DNA of 64,000 nt. It comes from Plumapathes pennacea. Lineage: Eukaryota; Cnidaria; Anthozoa; Antipatharia; Myriopathidae. A program made the position numbers and the translations under genes. The stretch's first letter is position 1, and every line of letters begins with the position of its first letter. The notes under the pieces were generated by a model, which worked only from the letters and a program-made list of their open reading frames with translations, made no database searches and was not told the DNA's origin. Below are positions 36,188 to 51,213 of this stretch, in pieces. The DNA is taken from contig OZ038466.1 in NCBI GenBank assembly GCA_964036295.1, positions 26,171,997 through 26,235,996 on the forward strand. The letters run 5' to 3'.

Positions 36188-39100
36188 TTACTCGCCGCTT
36201 AGCCTCCTTTCTAAGTTTTTTCTTTCATCCCTTTTTCTTCCCTCCTCCATTTCTTTATGTCTTTCTCTTCCTTGCTTCCATTCTCCACTTCTTCTTATCA
36301 CTGCTGGTCTTTTGCTATTCTGTTTTACCTTTACACCTGCTATTTTGAAGCTTTTAAATCCATTCTGAGTCAGGGGAAATCCAATCTGATGATCATTAGT
36401 TATAGTATCGCTTTCCACAACCTGAAGGTCCCCACACCCGTCTCCTGAGACCAAAGAAAAGCAACATTAACTAAAAATGATTTCTTTCAAGAAATAAAAC
36501 GGTTTTCCCCTTCCCCATAAGATCACCATACGGTCCCTTGTTGCAACATGTTTACTAGTGATGAAATAAAGTCAATCTTGGCGATTTTTAAATTGCTGTG
36601 CACGTCGCTGTACTTTGTCCGTTGTTATTTTCGTCGTTGCCGTTTCACTTGTTGTTATTGTTGTTGTTGTCGTCGTTGTTACTATATAGTTGTTGTGTTG
36701 TTGTTGTTATTGTCGTTGTGTTGTTGTGGTGGTCGTTATTGCGGTTGTCGTTGTTACTATATAGTCGTTGTGTTGTTGTTGCTATCGTCGTTGTGTTGTT
36801 GTGGTGGTCGTTATTGTGGTTGTCGTTGTTACTATATTGTCGTTGTGTCGTTGTTGTCTTCATTGAGCTCGTTGAATTTTTTTCTTTTGTTCTGGTCTTC
36901 ACATCAATACCTATGCGTATGCTCAAAACTTAAACCAATTTACCTTTCAGAGTCGAAAAGACATCCATAGCAAAGGACGCCTGTGGCTCCTCCTCGACAT
37001 GGATCCAACTAGAGGCCCATAATTCCCGTGACTGTCTCGTTGAACCCCCCAGCTCTTGAGATACCCTATTGTGGTCCCCGGATGTAGTAGATACCCTCTT
37101 GTGATTCCCGGATGCAGTGGATACTCCCTTGTCAGCCGAGCCTTGCAACGACCGACGACAGACGGCAAGATAGCCGCTCTCCAGTGTCGCGTCCTGGGAA
37201 AGCAAAAGGCGTCAATAATTTTCACCACTGCAATAACGACAAATGAACTTCTCGCTGTCCATGTTATTGTGCCCTACCTTTGGAGGTTCAGGGTTTGTCT
37301 TGGTTTCCATGGTTTCCTGCTCCTTTGAAATTGTTCCCGCGTTTTTGTTGTTCGGCTCTATGTCCGTTTTACTACTCTGTCGCACCAGTCCGTAAGCGGC
37401 GCGTCTTTTACCGCAGTGAAATATGCTTATGTACTCGGCCCGAATCTGAGCAGACAAAATGGAGATGCTACAATTTACACTATGCCGTGCGTTCTCCTCG
37501 CTTATGATCAGATGGTAAATGCTGTGCTAAATTTACCACGATCCAAGAGGTTTTCTACCAGAGAACGTGGAGCTGTCGTCGCAAAATGACGACCCGCAAA
37601 GTAAACCTCTGTGACCACAATAAGCTAAGCTCATGCTGTTCTCTGCTCCATTTGTGATTGCGCTTTATTCTGTTCTACTGATGTATTCTGCTTTGTCTTA
37701 TTGTGCTGCCTGAATATTTTACTACCCTTTTCTCGCATATCTCCTCTCACCTCGTCGTCCCCTAGACAATGAAGTAGGAATATCAGAACACCCTGCAGCA
37801 AGAAACAACTTCCTTTAAAATCAACGTATAATTTAAAGACACATCAGGTCAGGAAGCAACCCAGTTGAAGAAAGGGAGAAATAAGAAGATTATAGAGGCA
37901 ACTGGCGGACAGAAAAGCAAAATGAATGATGTGCTCACGCGTCATAACGCACGCATAAATGCGCGTACAGACATCATCACGTCACCTGCAGAGTATTGAA
38001 GACATTGAAAAGGTACACCATGAAAGCCGTGGATTCATTCACGACGAAGACGCCGAGCATCCACGCTATACCGAGTAGACAGGACAGAACAGCACAACCC
38101 TTAGCCCAGAATCTGCAAAACGAGCGCGTCAAAGGGATAAACATCTATGGAATGTCAACAGTTTACACTCTATCAGGGTTCTAATTCTCTAAACTGACCC
38201 TGAACATAATGTTGTGTAGGGAGAAATGATAGCTTGAGCCGAAACATTATCTACAACAAGAGATTGTCTGACATTTTCTCCTTACTGAACTACTTTAGCC
38301 ATGGAGTACAGTAAGAGAGAAGTTTACATTTGATTACTCTTGGGATTTGATCTATTCTGATTGGTCCTTGCGTGCTGCAAACCATCACAGAGCAGCAAAT
38401 AGGTTGGTGACTAAACTGGACACTCTAAAATCCAGGTTTCCACTTTAGGGCACGTAAACCAAGCCTGTAGCTTTAATACTTGTATTCTTACTCACCGTAT
38501 TTCCGCCACTCTGTCTCGGTTCTGGTTCAACCTTCGTCGTTCAGCCATCACACAGAACGTTTTCACAAGGCACGTGAAATTGAACTGGAAGAGAACAACC
38601 GATCTGAAAACCTCGCTTCCAGGATACTAACTAAAGTTGCCTGTCCATAATCGATTGTAACTGTGCTCACCTCGGTTCCAGAAAACTCAAGCGCTCTAAA
38701 CAAGTTCGTGTCAGTGACTGGCAACATAAAGGTCACGTGTTTACCTGCGCGTGCCCAGTGGAGTTGTGTTTGGTGTTAAATAACTTACCAGGCAAACCAA
38801 CAGAACAGGTCCAATCAAGGCCCAGATGACATTAGAATGCACCGATAACCAGCAGCTAAATAACGGAAAGACAACACAAGATTGCAGTACTACTGTTAAT
38901 TCGCCAAACAAGCCCGAGAGAAAGTGCAGCATATGATCCCCAAGATGCTGGCCAGTTTATTGGGCACAGTGCCCTTTAAAAAAGGGCAGCGTCACGGGTT
39001 GTGATAATGGGCACGAATTTGCGCGCGCATCCCGCAAATCCTTACTCGAATCACAATTTTCAGTTCTTCAGTTTTCTGCCCTCGACGTACTGAGCTTCAA

Positions 39101-42100
39101 AACCGTTTCCTGAAGCGGTCACTCGTGAGAGCTCGCAAAGTCAAACTTGGAAACGCAACCTGAGCGTTCGCGATTCCAGAATGATCCGTTCATTGATACA
39201 AATCCAGTGAGAGTAGTAACTGACTTTTGTACCAGTCAAATTGAAATTCGCACATCCCCCCCCCCCCCCCCCCCCCCCTCTCGGACCGAGTAACTGCTTT
39301 ACTTACAAATCATTGGTTCCGTATTCCTCATAAAGTAATGCCGTGGTAACTCCAACAAACACTCCAGGAATACCTGCACAACATAGGTAATCACTGTGGT
39401 TCATTTATTAGTTATATTTGAGCAAGCTTTAATCACTCCATACTTTGCCCTGACAAGAGAATGAAACAAGAAAACTAAAACTGATCGCTCCCAGGAAATA
39501 AGGGATTAACAGCTATGCCCTCAGTACTTTGAGTAAGCGGTATTTATAATAGTGGCGGCTGGATCTGCAATTAGTACCGACATTCACGTTTGGAACATGC
39601 GAGAGGTTTCTGTGATTTTTCTTTACTACTCACCCCAGCCACACAGGAAGAATATTGTCTTTCTTCTCCTCAAGGGAATATTGGTTTGGAATACTTTGAC
39701 CAATATGAGATATAGCATAACCCCTTCAAGCGCCATCCAACAGAACGCCACCAGAAACAGGTAGTGCAGAGCGATTGCGATCACTTTACAAGCCATCTGT
39801 GGGAATGATCGGTCCGTCAGCGAGGAAGAGGCGCAGAGAAGAAGCAGTCACGCCTCCAAAGCAACGCAAAGAGATGAATTCACGAGCAGGGAAAAAGGAG
39901 TATAGTACTCTATAATGCTCCGCTACATGCGAAGGCTCCACCCAAGAGTGGCCCCTGTATACTTCTTGGGTATATATAGACGGGGTAGAATATGAAGAAA
40001 ATACAGTCACGACTCGCCTGGTATTCCATTCTTTGGGCGCCAAAAAGAAAAAGCGCCTCAGCAAATATCAGAGATAACGCAAAGTTGGCGTGAATGAAAT
40101 GGTGTTCTGTTTTCTTGAACCTGTGGGCAAAAAACAAACAAAAACAAACAAACAAACAAACAAACAAAATAAACAAAACAAAAACAAAAACAAAAATGCA
40201 CCCGAGTAAAGGAACGCAAGTTAGTTCTTCGCGTGCACCTATCCAGAGTGTCACCATCCGCACGCGTAACCTGTACAGCACATTACAACTTGTTTGGATT
40301 ACGTACAAAGACGGTACAAAGAATACTTGAAACTCGATTACGGCCTCACCTTAAGCAGATGAACGTCAGAAACGCAAGGAACAGAGCAACAATAGAGATA
40401 CCCACTCCGAAGTATGAAATGAGGTGCGGAATAATACGATCTGTACTGTGTGTTCCCTGCAAACAATAAAAATGATGATCAGAACACAGCAACAAAATGT
40501 GACTAAAAGTATCAGGTGATGTTAAACGCATCATAACACGGCAAGACATGGCACGATGTTACACGATGACACTGTTACATGAAATAACTTGACGGCACGA
40601 GACGATGACATGACGTTACACAACACGACATAACATGACGCGGTGGAACATGAATTGACACGACACGAAACAGCACGCACGATGATATTTCATGAAATAA
40701 CGTGACACGTAACATGACATGAAATGACACGACAAGCTTACACGTGACACGATACGATGACATGTCATGACGACAGTACATTGTATGTATGACGTCACAC
40801 GATGACAGCTCATGACATGACGCGTACATGACGTGACACGAACAACGCTATTTGATCTATTACCTCTCCAGTCTCGTTCTCCTCTGACATCGGCCTTGTT
40901 GACGTATTTTCAACCATTGTTGTTTCCACGGGTTTCTGTGTCGATGAAGTCCTGGATCCTGGTAGTGACTTTGCTGTGAAATATGAAGAGGGAGTCGACA
41001 TGAACGTGGTGGACGCCACAGGCTTGTTTGAAGGAAAGATCCCGGATTTTGACATTGACGTCAAGACGCTATCCAGGGACTTGTTTATGCCTCGAGCCAA
41101 TGTTGTTGCAGGTTTGATTAAAGGAAAGGTCTCAGACTTTGACATTGATATCGCGATGTCATCCGGGTGCTTGTCCTTGCTGTCAGCCAATGTTGCTGCA
41201 GACTTGCTTAACTCGGATGACGTCACGACATTATCTGGGAACTTTTTTGTGCCTTGAGCCAATGATGTTGCAGACTTGTTCGGGGAAAAGATCCCGGATC
41301 CTGGCAGTGACGTTGTTATGACGTAAGGAGAGTCCCGGGCATGCACTGTTGCTGAAAGTGTGCGTGAGTAGATACTCCCAGATGGCAACGCCGTAATATC
41401 GTAAAGCACCTTCTTTGTAGACTCAACTGTCACCAATGTGATTCAGGCGATTGAAATGAAAACAAACTGTAATGATTATCCTGGTCTTCCAACAAAATAA
41501 GCACAATTCAGTGCTCATAAGCTCAATGTACAGATAAGCTGGAAGGCAACCCTCCAAACCACAGGTATTTATCCGCCATTTCCAAGACAAACAAGCCATT
41601 TTCTGCTTTTGAACCTTTGTAATACCATCGTTTTGAAAACGAGGCAAAGGTAAATCAGTGCAAGTCTCCTCTAGGGGTCTGGGGCACAGCCACATTGCAG
41701 ACAAAAGTGCGGCATTAAAATGTTTGTTCTGACAAAAGCGAACAAACAAACAAACACGAAATACTCTGGAGGGAAAAATAACAGACATCGAGATTCGTGA
41801 AGTACATAACATGCATTAACTGACTAAGAGATATTTAGAAACAAAACTGTTCAACAGCCGGTAATTGATGGCAAATCCACACAGCAATTTACAGTCCATC
41901 GAGCGGGAAATTGGCTCGTTGCCGACATAAACAAGCGTTTTACTTGAACAACAGAAATGTGTGATCTGCGTCACGAACGCTTATTTAAACCGTGTGAAAC
42001 AGGAAGCCGTTTACGGACCGAGAGGCTCCCTTACAACATATCTGTTAAATATTCCAGGCCAACTACACTGATTTGACCCATGGCTTTTTTTATGCGAGGT

Positions 42101-42690
42101 TGAGATTATTTTAGCGCAATGGACCTTCATTCTCACCACTAAATGAGAAACCTCTCCACATTATACTCAAAATGTTTTTCATACAAACACAGCTGTTTGT
42201 TTTGCCCAAGAGCACAATATAACGACTGCCATTGTTACACACAAGCTTAACACGAGCCGTAGTGATGCTCCACGATAAGACCGGCAACACACATGCAGTA
42301 GAGTTAAACGGCAGTGACGTGACTCGAACACGTAGCGGTTCGGAGCTCCTGAATTTGGACATTGTTTCGTTTCTCTTTCGTGATAATTGAGTAAACCGAT
42401 TAATAGCGGGCAAATTATATTGTTTATTGTATAAATAGCCAGTCAGTTTTGCCTTTCACCTTTTCTTGAGTGTTTTAACCATCAACAGATCTTTTAGCAC
42501 CACGACGACACAAAAAGTAAAACGCAAAGCAACAGTTGAAGATGAAAGCTTTCGACTTACCGCCACTTGAAGAACCGCTAATTGCTTCACTTGCTCCAGC
42601 AGACACAAGTGGACTTCCATGCCGACTAGACAGCGCCATTATTACCAGAGACCACAGGCCAAGCAACAAATGTACACACCGGTACCCCAT
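36188..42690 (-). CDS. Adhesion-type (class B) 7TM receptor with mucin-like ectodomain
   Basis: Thirteen exons in phase: 42690-42561, 41426-40864, 40456-40350, 40120-40018, 39796-39634, 39373-39307, 38855-38789, 38584-38496, 38112-37986, 37792-37751, 37445-37278, 37193-36944, 36444-36188, giving 710 residues. Exon 1 is a signal peptide and exon 2 a Ser/Thr-rich mucin-like stretch (about 190 residues). Helices follow: TM1 GVGISIVALFLAFLTFICL, TM2 HANFALSLIFAEALFLFG, TM3 VIAIALHYLFLVAFCWMALE, an extracellular-loop CWLS, TM5 WALIGPVLLVCL, TM6 GCAVLSCLLGIAWMLGVFVV and TM7 MVYLFNV ... QGVLIFLLHCL. The TM3 HYLFL..FCWM..EG pattern and the TM7 QG....FHC-like ending are adhesion-GPCR hallmarks. No GAIN domain or GPS cleavage motif is encoded, unusual for the family. 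The long tail (exons 11-13) is charged and contains a near repeat (VSTASGNHK, VSTTSGDHN). Ligand unknown. Intron 4 uses a GC donor. Confidence 0.85.
36640..36862. repeat. GTT-rich minisatellite, about 75-bp unit
   Basis: Just under three copies of a unit beginning GTTGTTACTATATAGT and rich in GTTGTTGT/GTCGTTGT run in the last intron of the 7TM receptor. ORFs across it are artefacts of the repeat. Confidence 0.85.
39256..39278. repeat. Poly-C run of about 23 bp
   Basis: A homopolymer in 7TM receptor intron 6, close to the exon 6 donor (downstream in the transcript). Length is likely unreliable in sequencing. Confidence 0.95.
40545..40850. repeat. Degenerate ACATGACACGA array in 7TM receptor intron 2
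   Basis: About 300 bp of loosely repeated ACATGACRCGA-like 10-mers (ACGACACGAAACAGC, CATGACATGACG and similar) lie immediately after exon 2 (transcript order). No coding function; minus-strand ORFs here are spurious. Confidence 0.8.
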
Positions 42691-44123
42691 CTTCGATCTG
42701 TCCCTGTGATTTCACGCCAATTTCCTGTCGACTTCAAGTGGTATGAGCTCCCGAATAGCGTTTAACAGGAGCCCCAGACCAGAACTCAGCAGAGGTGGGT
42801 ACGATAGATCCGTCTGACGGTGATCCAAGACCCCACGCTAATAACTTGACACGGTAATTAGTTCAGCGGTAGAAGACAGGCTGGGAATCTTTGAGGAATG
42901 TCATTTAGTCTTAACTCAGCAAACACTATTAGGGCGTTATTATCTTTCAAAATCTGACTGTCCGCTGCGCGATAACAATGACATTCCTTTGGAGATTCTG
43001 ACGTTTCTTAAGCCCAATTTGATCAGATTAAAACGGCAAGCAAGATAAGCTGTGTGTTTCAACGCGCCTCGCCCACATTTTAAATGAAACACTGACCCTT
43101 CATCACGCAACTTATTCAAGAACGGATTGAAAGGACATTCATCGTAAAGACGACGAAACAGTCCCTCAAGTGGAGTGGGGGAATTGGTCCCCAAGTTTCC
43201 CACCTACCCCTCCCAGATAAAAAATATAAATAAAATATGTCAACTCCCCTCCCCCCCCTTTTAGCATATGGTTCGCCCACCACCCCCAGAAACAAGTGAA
43301 TGTAGGACACCTGAAGGCCGTCACTGGATAAGCACTGTCCAAGTTCCACTAACGTACAAGAAATGCCACAGATAACAATGACACTTTATAAGCCAATGTA
43401 CACAGAGCGAGAACGTGCAGAACAACGAAAGACTTGCGAATAAGTACAGAGAAACGTTTCAAATGAAATGTCATGATTATTCCATGACCTTTCCATGACC
43501 TTCAGTGACAGCGACAACATGCCATGACTACATAGGAAAATATCTCATAAGAATAGAAAATAACCAGAGCCTCCATATACTCGTGATACCCGCAGGTATG
43601 AAGTGACTGTATAGCAATTGCAAAGACAGCCCCGAAGGAAAAAAGAGACACTTTTTTTCTCTGTGGCGGCCGCACTCAATCATGCTTGCGGGCTGATGGA
43701 TTCGATACAGGACTTTTTCCGGGGCTATCTTTGAACTACTTAAAATATGTTGTTCCACAACTTGGAGGATCCTACTTTCAAGGATTCATGCACAGTTCAT
43801 ACACACGCACTGCTCAGTACAAATTTCTAGATTTCCAGTACCGTTAAACGCGCTGCAGGCGCATGTTCAGTTGTTTAGTGGAACGTTGAACAACGCGACG
43901 TCCACAGAACGAGTCATTAACATTTGACGTAGCCGCAACGCTTCAACAGGTGGGCAAAATTCCCGGCTCCACGGAATTATCAACATTGCACTTTGTTCAA
44001 AATCTGCACGGAATTTTCTGACTTTGGGTTCAAGATTTGACACGCTCAAGTTCAAGTTAAAAAGCACAAACTGGCAAACATCACGTACATGTCGGTCCAT
44101 ATTCAAGAATACTTTGAACGGCC
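42691..44123. other. Intergenic region between 7TM receptor and DIMT1
   Basis: 5' flank of the 7TM receptor and 3' flank of DIMT1. No supported exon or clear element; a C-rich patch lies at about 43245-43260. Confidence 0.6.
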
Positions 44124-48037
<3,914 letters not shown>

Positions 48038-48165
48038 TCCTTGCTAGTTTAAGCTAAATTCAACAAAAAACACACGAAAATTGAAATACTCCTATGCGAC
48101 ACGTGCGGTCCTGGGGACGAGCTGAGTAACTGGCCGTGTAATTGAAAGACTGGGATTTTTAAATT
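48038..48165. promoter_or_regulatory. Bidirectional promoter region of DIMT1 and SETD9
   Basis: Only about 128 bp separate the DIMT1 start (48037) from the first possible SETD9 start (48166), or about 176 bp to the second (48214). Both 5' UTRs and core promoters must fit here. No TATA box is evident. Confidence 0.7.
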
Positions 48166-49857
48166 ATGTTGTTGGCCGCTGAGAGCGCGCAGGCGCAGCT
48201 ATTGCAGAAAGTCATGTTGAGAAAGTGTGCAGAAAGGTGGAAAAGTTATCGGTACAGACTCGTGCCATGGCTCGTGTTTAATCTAAAGAACAGGTACGGC
48301 CTAACTTAGATTCTTTTGCTAAAATGCACAACACCTGGCTGCTTGTTTGCATAAAAAATAGTTGACCTTTGTCTGAAAGATCTCCAAAAGCTGTAGTGAT
48401 GGAGGATTCTATAATTATTGCAAATGATATCGAGACCTTAATTGGACTTAGCTTATCAACTTTCATGATAAACCCTCTACCCACTCCTCCCCTCCCCTGA
48501 CCTTCACTTTGTCCACCTTCCCTACCCCTAACCCCCCCCCCCCCCCCCCCACTCACCTCACCAGCACAAGCTGATAGTAGCTCTTTATCCAGAACAGTTC
48601 GTGCAGTCACAGCAACTGATCAAGACAAAACCACATCTGACAAGAAGCTCCTTCATGTGATGAAAGTACTTTTTCAAGCTTTGAATGACCATGAATCAGC
48701 TGCTACCTCACAGGAAGCTAATAACGTCTTGGATGTTATGAACAGAGTCTTGGGGTTCAAGATAGAGAAGTGTCACAGTTCTATTGCACAAGCTGGGAAG
48801 GGAGTGTTTGTGACTGAGGGTCAAGTGACTGGCAACTCACTTGTTGCATTCTATCCAGGTGTGGATGGGGTTTCCTTTGTATGGGAAAAAATAAGCACTA
48901 CAAAGAAACCACTTAATAACAGTATATTTTCTATATTTACTCCAACTTTCTCTTCTTACAATAGCATTTTTGAAGCAAATCTTTAGCCTGCAAATACAGC
49001 TGTCTCCTACTGGGCAACTTTTGAGTATGTTATGAAAAAGAAATGTATTTACAAAATCATTAAAAGGTAGATTCTATATTATTATACCTTACAATTATAT
49101 CAGTTAATATGCAGTGAAAATGGATTAAATTAAATTAATAATAATAATGAGAATCTAATAACAGTAAGGGAATAATGCAAAATTATGTAGCATTTCTTCT
49201 AAGTATATTTCTGGTATTTTAGAGGCACATTCAACAATTCCATGTGTCAGTATGCTAATCACAGGTTTCTCGTTTTCAGGCACAATTTACTGGCCACATG
49301 AACCAATCTTGATTCAGTCAATCAGAAATCCATTCATTTTCCGCTGCATTGATGGAATTCTAATTGATGGTAATGACAAAGGGCTCTCAAGAATGATCTA
49401 CAGGTGAAATGATCAACATTACGTCAGCTTACAAATTTGTAGATTTTTGTCCAGACCCACAGCAACACAGTGAAATACTCATTGAGAGCGTTTGGGTTTC
49501 ATTTAACAGTGGCTGATTGTGGATTATTTTAGATCCAATGCTGGGAGAGATTGGATTGGCCCTTACTCATCTTGCGATAAAACATGGCTGACGGAATCTC
49601 TATTAAACCCTCTGGCCATAGGACAATACATTAATAATGGGTCTAAACACATCCCTGCCAATGTGGCATATCAAGAGCTAGATGTTCCACTTGACAAACT
49701 ACCCCTAAATCTACTCAAGTACATTCCTAATGTCTGGTACAGTAGTGGAAACATCGGACATGAAGGAGCTTTTATCAGAACAGTTGTTCTTGTGTCACTG
49801 AGAGATATCAGCGAAGGCGAAGAGTTGTTCTCATCCTACTTCACTGTAGTTCATTGA
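48166..49857 (+). CDS. SETD9: SET domain-containing protein 9 (SETD9), complete
   Basis: Four exons: 48166 or 48214 to 48293, 48578-48858, 49280-49403 and 49533-49857. With the ATG at 48214 the protein has 269 residues; an in-frame ATG at 48166 adds 16 (human about 299). Exon 1 has WKSYRYRLVPWLVFNL, matching the human N-terminus. The SET domain runs from SSIAQAGKGVFVTEG through NPFIFRCIDGILIDGNDKG to RDISEGEELFSSYFTV, with NPLAIGQYINNGS as the SET NHS-like pseudoknot block (here NNGS, a variant). SETD9 is a predicted methyltransferase with no firm substrate. Exon 2 has a tandem acceptor (TAGTAG at 48575-48580). A poly-C run lies in intron 1 just before it. Confidence 0.93.
48532..48550. repeat. 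Poly-C run in SETD9 intron 1
   Basis: Nineteen C within a pyrimidine-rich tract about 28 bp upstream of the exon 2 acceptor, where it may serve as the polypyrimidine tract. Confidence 0.9.
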
Positions 49858-51213
49858 CTGTCACCTTAACCTGCCATGTTCAACTCAGATTCAACAACAG
49901 CTCATGGAAAGGCTTAGCTGAGAACTGGAAAACAAAGGTCAACACATCGCAAGAGTAATTTTGTGTACATGGAAGTGCGAGTTGACAGCTTATCCAAGCC
50001 CCGTGTTCACAAATATTTTGCAGTGTTCAGCTGAAGGGGCTTTTCTTAGCTTTTTAGACAGAAACTGCCAATAGCAGACATTTTAATAGCAGAAACTGCC
50101 AATGCAATTATTTGTGTACAGGACAAATTTTGCAAAAAAAAAATAAAAATAAAAAATCAATCCGTTGAAACATCTGCTGTGTTAGAGATTGAAATCACAA
50201 CTAGCGACTCGCAACATTTTTGACATGCATTTTACCCGTTCCCATAATAAAAGTAACTGTTTTTTGTTTAATTCATTTTAATTTATTATTTCTCTGACCC
50301 ATAATACTCTATATTTACAGTGCTCAAAATTAGCGGTCGTTCAGTTATCCGAGACAACCAAAAGTTTGCTTGGACGACTGGTTTTCTGCCAAATTGATAG
50401 TCAATCTGGTCGTCCAGGAGAAAACCAACCGGGCAAACTAATTCGCGTATCCGGACAACCTGGACTTTTTTTTAATTTTGAGCACTGTATTCACATTAAT
50501 GGGGAGCTTGTGGACTTGATTCATTTTTCTAAGTTATTTCTGACATACAGTAACCAGTACACAGTAAATTAACCATGAAAGAAAATTGTATTTAGAACAT
50601 ATCGAGTATGAATAGCTCTTCTGTTGTAGTAACAATCCTACAAAAAGTTACTAACAATATTTATTATATGCTGGTCAATGCCTAAGTCATACATTTATTA
50701 TTTTATATACATTTATACATTCATTACATTTTGTCACAATTCGGATAAAGCGCTTTAAAGTTCCTTCATCATTATCCTCCAAAGTTCGGATTAATTTCTG
50801 AGAAGAGGTATCTGCTCGGCATCCATTGCATAAAAAATATTTGAGTCCTATAAATACATCAGCATATGAACAGGTTCGAACCCTCGATGGGAAAATTTGA
50901 GGCGAAACTGAGTGGCCACGCAACGTTGGATTTTATTGTTTTGTTTCTCTTTTCGGTTCTATAAATTGTGTACCGTCGGAATTCCAGGGAAACACATCAA
51001 TAACAAGTTTAAAAACGATTTAGCAATGTAGAAACTATTTACATACCGACTTCATGACAAATAAATGTCCTGACATCTGACTAGTAAACATACTGGGACA
51101 TCTGGCTGTTCAATCAACTGATTAAAAAATAGCACAAAGGAACAAGTGCCAAGCCATCACAGGAATTTTCTCACAAATCGGATTAACCGCTCCAACAGGC
51201 TTCTATTGTTCTC
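49858..51213. other. Intergenic region between SETD9 and the beta-helix array
   Basis: 3' flanks of SETD9 (+) and the first beta-helix gene (-) with a small inverted-repeat element at 50318-50487. From about 50860 the sequence matches the corresponding flank of the next paralog (about 55930 on), so it belongs to the tandem duplication unit. Confidence 0.7.
50318..50487. mobile_element. hAT-type MITE, 170 bp
   Basis: Begins CAGTGCTCAAAATTA and ends with the exact complement TAATTTTGAGCACTG. CAGTG ends are typical of hAT elements (established knowledge). Internally GACGACTGGTTTTCTGCC and GGTCGTCCAGGAGAAAACC also pair. Flanks (TATATTTA, TATTCACA) are only partly alike, so the 8-bp duplication has decayed or is absent. 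Confidence 0.75.

Noticed and set aside
42300-42345. B-box-like GTGTTCGAGTCAC on the minus strand
   Set aside because: No A box at the right distance and no foldable tRNA.
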